64,000 nucleotides of DNA from assembly GCA_016235125.1 (NCBI GenBank), contig JACRLZ010000002.1:62001-126000 (forward strand), read 5' to 3'. Source of the DNA: Sphingobacteriales bacterium (lineage in GTDB: Bacteria > Bacteroidota > Bacteroidia > Chitinophagales > Chitinophagaceae). The translations under genes were made by a program, and so were the position numbers. The notes below the pieces were generated by a model that was given only the letters and a program-made list of their open reading frames with translations, made no database searches and had not been told where the DNA came from. Each line of letters starts with the position of its first letter. The stretch's first letter is position 1. Shown piece by piece: positions 1 through 6,588 of this stretch.

Positions 1-685
1 GACTGGGACAACGGAATTTTTTGTTTAATAATAAAGTAAGAACAGTGCCGGTGCAATCAGGTGATACCGAAACCATTTTTGGAACTTTGGGATCAGTGAT
101 AACAGCCGTGCCTTCTCCAAACGAAAGATCATAACCACTTTGGCCATCAGTAAAATGGCTTATCATTAAAAGATAATCATGTCCGGCAATAAGATTTGGC
201 ATTTGTGCAAAAGTGGGAGCATTATCAGGGGGGAAAGAAGCACATTGAATATAATTGACACCTGATGCCGATGCACCTGTATTGCCGTAAGTGCCCGACC
301 AATTGCCCGTTACTACCAGGGATGGAACAGTAAAAATATCATTGGGATTTCGACCTGTGATATCCCAGAGCTGCCAATCATAATCTTCATTAGCTGCAAG
401 CGGTTTAATTAAAAAACCAAGGGTCCCGGACACATAGCAATGAAATTTATAGAAAAAGGGATTTTTGTTTTGATAGTTGGCGCTTCCCGGTTGGTTGGAA
501 CAACCCGGTACAAAAATGTCATTAGTGGCGCAAAGAGGAACAGTGCTTTGATTAAAAGTGGTGGTGCCGCAAACCGGGAAAGCAGTTGAAGGCGTTTGGC
601 CTAAAGTGGTACAGGTTTGTGAGAAGGCGGCAACTGAAAATAATATCAGGCAACCGGTGATCAGCAGTGTTTTTAGTTTAGTCAT
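1..685 (-). CDS. Secreted surface protein, N-terminal part (truncated by window edge)
   Basis: The start codon is at 685-683 and the frame stays open to the window edge, so 228 codons are visible and the C-terminus is missing. The first 22 or so residues form a Sec signal peptide ending in AAFSQ. The mature part begins with Cys-containing segments (TCTTLG, VCGTTTF, PLCATND, PGCSNQPG), followed by beta-rich sequence with aromatic stretches such as DWQLWDITGRNP. No enzyme motif is visible. Proteins that begin this way in Bacteroidetes are often very large and end in a type IX secretion or gliding-motility C-terminal domain; that end is outside the window, so T9SS export is inference. Confidence 0.7.
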   Translation of the reverse strand, partial: MTKLKTLLITGCLILFSVAAFSQTCTTLGQTPSTAFPVCGTTTFNQSTVPLCATNDIFVPGCSNQPGSANYQNKNPFFYKFHCYVSGTLGFLIKPLAANEDYDWQLWDITGRNPNDIFTVPSLVVTGNWSGTYGNTGASASGVNYIQCASFPPDNAPTFAQMPNLIAGHDYLLMISHFTDGQSGYDLSFGEGTAVITDPKVPKMVSVSPDCTGTVLTLLLNKKFRCPS

Positions 686-761
686 CAGTTTTCTTGGGCA
701 ATTGAAAAATAAACAGGTTTAATGTGTATGACAATAAAAGCAAAAAGTATGCTGTTTATCG

Positions 762-1865
762 TCAGGCCAGCCTGTATAATTTGCCCGGTAAAGATACCAT
801 CACATTTTGTAATTCTAAGTTAAGTATGGCTGCTGCCACAGCGCTGCTGCTAAGACCGCTTTTCAGGTTTATTTCGTCAATATGCACCGAATCTTTTTCC
901 TTCAGAATTTCCACAACTATTTTTTCTTCTTTTGAAAGCTCGATAAAAAGTTCTTTCTGACTCCTGACTCCCGACTTTCGACTCTTTGCCTCCCATCCCA
1001 TCACTTCCAGGATTTCTTTTCCATCTGTCAGCAGCATGGCCTTGTTGTTTTTGATAAGATAATTGCAGCCGGCGCTTTTATTGTCGGTTACTTTACCCGG
1101 TAATGCAAATACATCTTTATTGTAGCCATTGGCCAGTTCGGCTGTGATCATACTGCCTCCTTTGATTCCGGTTTCAATTACTATCGTCGCATCACTCATG
1201 CCGGCTACGATACGGTTGCGGGTTGGAAAATTATGTTTATCGGGCTTTGTTTTACTCCGGAATTCTGTCAGCAAGCCTCCTGAATGTTTTACCATGTCTT
1301 TTGCAAGTCCTGCATGTTCGAGAGGATAGATCTGATCTAATCCATGAGCTAATACTGCAACAGTAGGCAAATCGTTTTTCAAAGCTGCTTTATGTGCAAT
1401 GGCATCAACCCCGAATGCAAGGCCGCTGATGATAGTTACATTTTGTTCGGCCAGTTCCTTTACTAATTTTTCAGTTACCTGTTTTGCATAATCGGTATGG
1501 GTTCTTGTGCCGATGATGGCAACTATCTTTGAAGCATTCAGATCTGCTTCACCTTTGTAGTAAAGAAGGGTGGGGGAATCGTAACAGTTCAGCAACTGTT
1601 TAGGATATTGTTCATCCGTAAGAAACAAAGGTTTGATCCTGTATTTTTCAATGAATTTTATTTCTTCTTCGGCTTTATCAAATTCTTTGAATGAAACAAT
1701 CGAGTCAGCCCTGATGGGCCCAATGCCTTCAATTTTTTCGAGATAAGATTTTTTGGCATGAAAGATCTCTTCTGCTTCGCAGTGTTGTAGCAGGATCTTT
1801 GCCTGTACAGGCCCGATGTTGGGAACAAGGGTTAAAGCAAGCTGGTATAATAAGTCATTAGTCAT
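762..1865 (-). CDS. dprA: DNA-processing protein DprA
   Basis: DprA/Smf binds incoming single-stranded DNA in the cytoplasm and loads RecA during natural transformation. An N-terminal helix-hairpin-helix (LVPNIGP, then IEGIGP) precedes a Rossmann-like DNA-binding domain with IGTR, SGLAFGVDAIAH and FPTRNRIVAGMS; the C-terminus looks like the small winged-helix domain (ending KLYRLA). I chose the ATG at 1865, giving MTNDLLYQ; an earlier in-frame ATG at 1886 lies inside a heptad-repeat hairpin. Between the Rossmann fold and the winged helix, residues about 295-305 (KSRKSGVRSQ) are encoded by four 7-bp repeats (956-983), so the linker seems to carry an inserted repeat. It lies downstream of the PorE-like gene on the same strand. 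Confidence 0.95.
   Translation of the reverse strand: MTNDLLYQLALTLVPNIGPVQAKILLQHCEAEEIFHAKKSYLEKIEGIGPIRADSIVSFKEFDKAEEEIKFIEKYRIKPLFLTDEQYPKQLLNCYDSPTLLYYKGEADLNASKIVAIIGTRTHTDYAKQVTEKLVKELAEQNVTIISGLAFGVDAIAHKAALKNDLPTVAVLAHGLDQIYPLEHAGLAKDMVKHSGGLLTEFRSKTKPDKHNFPTRNRIVAGMSDATIVIETGIKGGSMITAELANGYNKDVFALPGKVTDNKSAGCNYLIKNNKAMLLTDGKEILEVMGWEAKSRKSGVRSQKELFIELSKEEKIVVEILKEKDSVHIDEINLKSGLSSSAVAAAILNLELQNVMVSLPGKLYRLA
956..983. repeat. Heptanucleotide tandem repeat inside dprA
   Basis: Four consecutive 7-bp units of the form NNNGACT (TCTGACT, CCTGACT, CCCGACT, TTCGACT) lie inside the dprA frame, in the linker before the C-terminal winged helix. Confidence 0.85.
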
Positions 1866-1938
1866 GAGTCGGTAGTCCGGAGTCAAAAAATCAAATATAG
1901 GCTGAACTACCGACTCATGACTACTGACTAACGACTCT
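1860..1938. repeat. Inverted pair of heptanucleotide repeats between dprA and the OmpA gene
   Basis: The left arm has four AGTCNNN units (1860-1887) and the right arm has ACTNNNG units (1906-1933). 1860-1876 and 1906-1922 are perfectly complementary over 17 bp with a 29-nt loop. The left arm holds the dprA start region and the right arm holds the stop codon of the upstream OmpA-family gene (1921-1923), so the hairpin spans the gene junction. Confidence 0.9.
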
Positions 1939-3846
1939 CATCTCCGTCCTTCTGTTCTTAGCTTTACCCTCTTCTGTTTTATTATCAGCCACCGGTTTTG
2001 TTTCACCATAACCTTTTGAAGTAAGTCTTTGGGCCGAAATATTTTTACTGATCAGATAGTTGATGACTGCTTTCGCCCTGTTATTGCTTAATAAAAGGTT
2101 ATCAGCGGGTTTGCCAACATTATCAGTATGGCCGCTGATTTCAATTTTTAAGTTGGGATTTTCATTCAGCAATTGAACCAGCCTATCCAGTTCAACCTGC
2201 GACTCCTGTTTCAGCTCAAATTTATTTACATCAAAAAAAATATTTTTTAATACGATGCTTGCATTGGTTTCTAAGGGTTGCAGCAATATATCTTTTTCAT
2301 AAGTGGAGTCAGCCGAACGGCCTGCCATTAAAAAATTGTCGGAATAAAATAAATAGCCTTTCCGGTTCACAGTGAAAGCATAATCTTTTCCAAGGGGTAA
2401 GGTGATAAAATAATATCCTGTTTCATCTGCCTGCACTTCATTGATGATTTGTTTGGACGCAAGGTCAATTAACTGAACTGAAGAGGATAACCCATTTTTT
2501 GTTTTAATATCCTTTACATGACCTTTTACCCATAGTGTTTTGAATGGCTGCAGGTCCTGGCGAAGTTCAAATGTGTAAATATCCAATCCTCCTTTTGAAT
2601 CACTCCGGTCACTGGCATACCAGGCGGTCTTTCCATCAGCAGCAATAAATAATGTGCCTTCGTCATCAATTGTATTGATGGGATAACCAAGGTTTACCGG
2701 TTTGCTCCATGTGCCGTTATATGCCTTTCTTACATAAAACAGGTCATTCCCTCCGTAACCCTGCCAGCCATTGGAAGTAAAATAAAGTGTTTGATTATCG
2801 GCATGAATAAAAGGACACTGGTCATCGCCGGGAGTATTGATGGCGCCACCTAAATTTTCCGGTTCAGTCCAGCGGCCATTTGATTTCAGGTGAGAGACAT
2901 AAATATCACTGCCGCCAAATCCACCGAATCTTCTGCTGGCAAAGTATAAATCTCTTTTATCCGGCGATAAACAGGGTTGCGAATCCCATTGGTCAGAGTT
3001 TACAACTCCACCAAGATTAACTGCATCACTCCATCCCCATGGGTTGTATTGAGACCAGTAAAGATCATAATTACCATAGCTATCCGGCCTGCCATTCGCT
3101 GTAAAAATGAGCCATTGTCCATCGGCAGACATGGTTTGAGCGGCTTCGCTTTGCGGAGTATTTATTTTGCCTTCTATGGGAGTTGCAGTTTCCCATTTTC
3201 CTTCTTTTTGTTCGCTGGTAAAAAAATCTTCGTTCCGGTCATTCAGCCTTCGGGTAAAAATTAATTCTTGGCCGTCTATTGACAGGGAAGGAAAGTATTC
3301 CGATTCAGAACTGTTCACTCCAGCGCCAGGATTTTGCGGAGCAAACACATAATTTTTTACCGGGTGATTTTTTTCATAGTCAACGGCAAACTGGTAAGAC
3401 CGTCGGAGGATTTCCATTTTTTCAAGTCTTACCGGATTCTTAGGAGGTCTTTTGGCAAACAGCTCATTGATTGCATTTAGAGCCTTTTCAAATTCGCCAT
3501 TACCCGCCAGTTGTCTGGAATAAGAAAATTTATCATCCAATGTGTAAACAGAATCCAGTGCAAATGCTTTTTCAAAATATTGTATGCTGCTTTTGTAGTT
3601 TTTAATTTTCCCATAGATATCAGCCAGCACCAGATATGCATCCACATAATTTGAGTCAGTCTGAATGGCCTGGAGCAAAAGACCTGCTGCGCTGGCAAAA
3701 TTTTCTTTCTCAACCCTGCTCATGGCCTGTTCATACAAGGTCACAGCTTTTTTGCTGATCCTGGATGGATTATACGGTTGGGCGGAAGAAAATGCTGAAT
3801 GTAAAATGTAAAATATTAAATATAGAAAGGGGCGGAAGGTCTTCAT
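1921..3846 (-). CDS. PorE-like OmpA-family protein (TPR, PD40 propeller, carboxypeptidase-regulatory, OmpA domains)
   Basis: A 641-residue envelope protein. A signal peptide (cleavage near SSAQ-PYN) is followed by TPR repeats at about 30-140, a PD40/TolB-like beta-propeller at about 165-425 (repeats such as LSPDKRDLYFASRR.GGFGGSDIYVS and LYFTSNGWQGYGGNDLFYV), a carboxypeptidase-regulatory-like fold at about 440-515, and a C-terminal OmpA peptidoglycan-binding domain at about 530-641 (ISGHTDNVG, NNRAKAVINYLIS, NRRTEMRV). This domain order is that of PorE, the protein linking the type IX secretion system to peptidoglycan, although PorE is a lipoprotein and this one has no lipobox Cys. Paralogues of this architecture are common, so T9SS membership is inference. 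The signal peptide is partly encoded by a 7-bp repeat (3794-3828). Confidence 0.85.
   Translation of the reverse strand: MKTFRPFLYLIFYILHSAFSSAQPYNPSRISKKAVTLYEQAMSRVEKENFASAAGLLLQAIQTDSNYVDAYLVLADIYGKIKNYKSSIQYFEKAFALDSVYTLDDKFSYSRQLAGNGEFEKALNAINELFAKRPPKNPVRLEKMEILRRSYQFAVDYEKNHPVKNYVFAPQNPGAGVNSSESEYFPSLSIDGQELIFTRRLNDRNEDFFTSEQKEGKWETATPIEGKINTPQSEAAQTMSADGQWLIFTANGRPDSYGNYDLYWSQYNPWGWSDAVNLGGVVNSDQWDSQPCLSPDKRDLYFASRRFGGFGGSDIYVSHLKSNGRWTEPENLGGAINTPGDDQCPFIHADNQTLYFTSNGWQGYGGNDLFYVRKAYNGTWSKPVNLGYPINTIDDEGTLFIAADGKTAWYASDRSDSKGGLDIYTFELRQDLQPFKTLWVKGHVKDIKTKNGLSSSVQLIDLASKQIINEVQADETGYYFITLPLGKDYAFTVNRKGYLFYSDNFLMAGRSADSTYEKDILLQPLETNASIVLKNIFFDVNKFELKQESQVELDRLVQLLNENPNLKIEISGHTDNVGKPADNLLLSNNRAKAVINYLISKNISAQRLTSKGYGETKPVADNKTEEGKAKNRRTEMRVVSQ
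3794..3828. repeat. Heptanucleotide repeat encoding part of a signal peptide
   Basis: Five 7-bp units (GCTGAAT, GTAAAAT, GTAAAAT, ATTAAAT, ATAGAAA on the plus strand) form the hydrophobic core of the signal peptide of the PorE-like gene (minus-strand reading IFYILHSAF). Confidence 0.75.
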
Positions 3847-3925
3847 GAAAAGGATTGTCTTTAAATGACGAAGCTACTTCAATTTTATTCCGGGCAAAAG
3901 AAGAAAATAGTTAAGAAAACGTTGC

Positions 3926-4549
3926 TTATGGCACATGAATAAACTTGTGAATCTGCAGCGACAATTCCCATTTTGGGTTTGCTTTGATGTACTCAATTAT
4001 CAACGGCGTTATTTCTGTTGTTTTATCCCATTCCGGTTGCAGATACAATTTGCAATGCGAAGAAACAAGGGCAGCATATTTCTCTGCCCATTCAAAATCG
4101 CTTTTATTAAAGACAACAATTTTTAATTCATGGGCCTGGGGAATTATTTCCGGTAACGGTGCTTTGAATTTTTTGGGAGATAAACAGATCCAATCCCATG
4201 CGCCGCTCAGCGGGTAAACTCCGGATGTTTCAAGATGTGTTTTCAAACCAGCTGATTGCAGTTCTTTTGTCAGCTCATTCAGGTTATACATCAACGGCTC
4301 TCCCCCTGTAACAACAACAATCTCCGCAGGAGTCTTTCCGACTTCAGATATCAGACTTCCGACCTCATACTTCGGATGTTTCTCTGCATTCCAACTTTCC
4401 TTTACATCACACCACACACAACCTACATCGCAACCTCCGAGGCGGATAAAATATGCAGCTTTTCCCTGGTGAAAACCTTCACCCTGTAATGTGTAGAAAT
4501 GTTCCATTACCGGAAGGGAAATAGTGTTATATGGAGAAGTTGTTGTCAT
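3926..4549 (-). CDS. queE: 7-carboxy-7-deazaguanine synthase QueE
   Basis: Radical SAM enzyme that converts 6-carboxytetrahydropterin to 7-carboxy-7-deazaguanine in queuosine biosynthesis. The N-terminal half shows MEHFYTLQGEG and a CxxxCxxC cluster motif (GGCDVGCVWCD), followed by VVTGGEPLMYN and LETSG. The CxxxCxxC spacing and the length of about 207 residues fit the short form. I start at the ATG at 4549 (MTTTSPYN); an ATG six codons earlier is possible. Residues about 57-72 (YEVGSLISEVGKT) are encoded by six 7-bp repeats (4332-4373) in a variable loop after the cluster motif. No other queuosine gene is visible in the window. Confidence 0.93.
   Translation of the reverse strand: MTTTSPYNTISLPVMEHFYTLQGEGFHQGKAAYFIRLGGCDVGCVWCDVKESWNAEKHPKYEVGSLISEVGKTPAEIVVVTGGEPLMYNLNELTKELQSAGLKTHLETSGVYPLSGAWDWICLSPKKFKAPLPEIIPQAHELKIVVFNKSDFEWAEKYAALVSSHCKLYLQPEWDKTTEITPLIIEYIKANPKWELSLQIHKFIHVP
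4332..4373. repeat. Heptanucleotide tandem repeat inside queE
   Basis: Six consecutive 7-bp units resembling NNACTTC (GTCTTTC, CGACTTC, AGATATC, AGACTTC, CGACCTC, ATACTTC), 42 bp or 14 codons, so the array keeps the queE reading frame. Confidence 0.85.
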
Positions 4550-4614
4550 TAAAACAAAGTTCGGCAATCGGATTCATTTTTTTGTGCAATTACGACGCTA
4601 TGTTTTCGCAGATA

Positions 4615-4771
4615 ATGCCGAAGGCATGATATGAATATAGAAGAGGAAACATAAATGTATATATGCTAAATCCCGAAGGGATGAAATTAAATAGCTTTTG
4701 AATATCACGCCTTCGGCGTTTTGTAATGCTGAACTATGATGTTCTATAATAAAATTTTAACCCTTCGGGTT
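4615..4771. repeat. Four-palindrome REP/BIME-like element, copy 1
   Basis: Four 13-bp palindromes, each with 5-bp arms and a 3-nt centre: ATGCC-GAA-GGCAT (4615-4627), ATCCC-GAA-GGGAT (4670-4682), ACGCC-TTC-GGCGT (4707-4719), AACCC-TTC-GGGTT (4759-4771). The first two have GAA centres and the last two TTC, so the halves are mirrored; a TGATAT-like tail flanks the first and, inverted, the third. It fills the gap between queE and folD. A second copy with the same layout is at 23351-23498. Confidence 0.85.
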
Positions 4772-4781
4772 TTAATAAGAT

Positions 4782-5657
4782 TTAATTCTTTTGTTGGCAG
4801 GATTTATATGTATTCTTCATCAGTGCAGCAATTGTCATCGGGCCTACGCCGCCGGGAACAGGAGTTATCCAGGAACATTTTGGAGCCACTTCATCATATA
4901 ATACATCTCCTTTTAATCTGAATCCTGTTTTTCTTGAAGTATCTGCTGTCCGGGTGATGCCCACATCAATAATGATGGCGCCTTCTTTTACCATATCAGC
5001 TGTAATAAATTCAGGTTTCCCCAGTGCAGCCACAATGATATCGGCCTGTTTACAAAAGTCTTTTATATTTTTTGTTTTTGAATGACAGACAGTGACTGTA
5101 CAATTGCCCGGGTTTTTATTTTCGCTTAATAAAATGCTCATGGGCCGTCCAACGATATTGCTCCGGCCCACCACCACGGCATGCTTTCCTGCGGTTTCAA
5201 TTTTAAAATGTTCCAGTAACAACATAATTCCATATGGTGTAGCAGGAATAAACGTCGGCAGCCCCTGCACCATCCTTCCCACACTCACCGGGTGAAAACC
5301 ATCCACATCTTTATCAGGATCTATGGTATTGATCACTTCTTCATCAGAAATATGTTTGGGCAAAGGCAACTGAACAAGGATGCCATCTACGTCCGGGTCC
5401 GAATTCAGTTCGCTTATTTTATTCAGCAATTTTACTTCAGCAATATCTTCTTCCAGCCGGATGAGGGTTGATTTGAATCCAATTTCATCGCATGCCTTCA
5501 CTTTTGCTGCTACATAAGTTTCGCTGGCACCGTTATTGCCAACCAGTATTGCAGCGAGGTGTGGAATTTTTTTTCCTTCGGCTGCTAATTGCGCCACTTC
5601 AATTTTCAGTTCATCTTTTATAGCCTGCGAGGCTTTTTTACCATCTAATATTTGCAT
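4782..5657 (-). CDS. folD: Bifunctional methylenetetrahydrofolate dehydrogenase/cyclohydrolase FolD
   Basis: Cytoplasmic enzyme interconverting 5,10-methylene-, methenyl- and 10-formyl-tetrahydrofolate, supplying one-carbon units for purines and formyl-methionine. Its 291 residues are the usual length. The N-terminal catalytic domain has [13 protein letters not shown] with the catalytic Lys, and [11 protein letters not shown]; the Rossmann domain has [13 protein letters not shown], and the C-terminus has [12 protein letters not shown] -7 box (TACATTTGC, 5669-5661) ends only 3 nt before the ATG, predicting a leaderless or nearly leaderless mRNA. The upstream part of its promoter region overlaps a perfect palindrome at 5672-5700. 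Confidence 0.97.
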   Translation of the reverse strand: MQILDGKKASQAIKDELKIEVAQLAAEGKKIPHLAAILVGNNGASETYVAAKVKACDEIGFKSTLIRLEEDIAEVKLLNKISELNSDPDVDGILVQLPLPKHISDEEVINTIDPDKDVDGFHPVSVGRMVQGLPTFIPATPYGIMLLLEHFKIETAGKHAVVVGRSNIVGRPMSILLSENKNPGNCTVTVCHSKTKNIKDFCKQADIIVAALGKPEFITADMVKEGAIIIDVGITRTADTSRKTGFRLKGDVLYDEVAPKCSWITPVPGGVGPMTIAALMKNTYKSCQQKN

Positions 5658-5660
5658 GGC

Positions 5661-5669
5661 GCAAATGTA
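5661..5669 (-). promoter_or_regulatory. Bacteroidetes -7 promoter box for folD, abutting the start codon
   Basis: On the minus strand this reads TACATTTGC, a full match to TAnnTTTG, and is followed by GCC and then the folD ATG. With the usual distance from box to transcription start, initiation would fall at or next to the A of the ATG. No clear -33 TTG is seen. Confidence 0.6.
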
Positions 5670-5671
5670 AT

Positions 5672-5700
5672 ACTTGTCTGACCGTCCCGGTCTGACAAGT
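5672..5700. repeat. Perfect 13-bp inverted repeat in the folD/barrel intergenic region
   Basis: 5672-5684 (ACTTGTCTGACCG) and 5688-5700 are exact complements around a 3-nt TCC loop. It lies immediately upstream of the folD -7 box. A related half-copy (tgtcagagctgggtttcag) is at about 56135-56155. Confidence 0.85.
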
Positions 5701-5760
5701 CAGCTGTTTTATTTTGTAAACTTTTTTAATCCCTGTAACTTTCTCACAAATTCTGACTGC

Positions 5761-6588
5761 TTGATAAAAATATTTACAACGCTTCTAATTTGTTGTCACT
5801 GTTTTTTGCTGAATGCCCAAACTCTTCGCCGTCCCGTTACTGCTGGCTACACCGGGTTGGGAGCATATAGCTTCAACCATGCGGATGTATTTTCTTTTAC
5901 TGCCAATCAGGCATCATTGGCGCAATTGAAAAATACTTCGGCTGCTGTGTATGGCGAAAGAAGATTTTTGTTAACAGAACTAAATAATTATACTGCTGCT
6001 GTCGGGGTAAAAACCAATAGCGGCAACTTCGGCATCAAAGCAGGTTATTTTGGTTTTAGCGATTACAACGAAACACAATTGGGCCTAGCTTATGGAAGAA
6101 AATTAGGCAATAAAGTCGATGTCGGCGCACAATTCAATTACAACGGCATTCGCATAAGCAGCATTTATGGCAGCGCATCTACGGTGAGTTTTGAAGCAGG
6201 AGCCATTTTACATGTTTCTGAAAAACTGCATACGGGCATTCATGTTAATAATCCTGTGGGAGGAAAATTTGGTAAAGACCAACAGGAAAAACTGGCTTCG
6301 GTTTATTCTTTCGGGATTGGATATGATGCGTCTGAAAAATTTTTCATCAGCGCCGAAATTGAAAAAGAAGAAGACCAGCCGGTAAATGTAAATGCAGGTA
6401 TGCAGTATAAATTCATTCCGCAATTGCTGGCAAGGGTTGGTATGTCATCAGCCACGTCAACTGCATGGGTCGGATTGGGATTAACAATAAAATCTTTCCG
6501 GCTTGATGTTACAACCAATTACCATCCTCAGTTAGGCATCACACCGGGTCTTTTACTGCTTTTTGAATTTAATAAAGCATCAAAGTGA
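5761..6588 (+). CDS. PorV/FadL-like outer-membrane beta-barrel protein
   Basis: About 275 residues. I place the start at the TTG at 5761 because it gives a clean signal peptide (MIKIFTTLL...LLNAQ); the frame is open further upstream, but that stretch overlaps the palindrome at 5672-5700. The mature protein is alternating amphipathic beta sequence with many Gly and aromatic residues. An early segment, FSFTANQASLAQLKNTSAAVYGERRF, resembles the NPAGLA region of PorV/PorQ/FadL-type barrels. No enzyme motif is seen. Its TGA overlaps the GTG start of the next gene by 3 bases, so the two are translationally coupled. Function is unknown; PorV-like proteins serve the type IX system, FadL-like ones import hydrophobic compounds. 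Confidence 0.7.
   Translation: MIKIFTTLLICCHCFLLNAQTLRRPVTAGYTGLGAYSFNHADVFSFTANQASLAQLKNTSAAVYGERRFLLTELNNYTAAVGVKTNSGNFGIKAGYFGFSDYNETQLGLAYGRKLGNKVDVGAQFNYNGIRISSIYGSASTVSFEAGAILHVSEKLHTGIHVNNPVGGKFGKDQQEKLASVYSFGIGYDASEKFFISAEIEKEEDQPVNVNAGMQYKFIPQLLARVGMSSATSTAWVGLGLTIKSFRLDVTTNYHPQLGITPGLLLLFEFNKASK

Noticed and set aside
1129..1329. Short plus-strand frames opposite dprA
   Set aside because: Antisense shadows of a conserved gene.
4759..4775. The fourth palindrome of the queE-folD element considered as a folD terminator
   Set aside because: It has a T run on the plus strand only by virtue of a short GGGTTTT; the same palindrome occurs as one of four in a repeat element, so a terminator role is not supported on its own.
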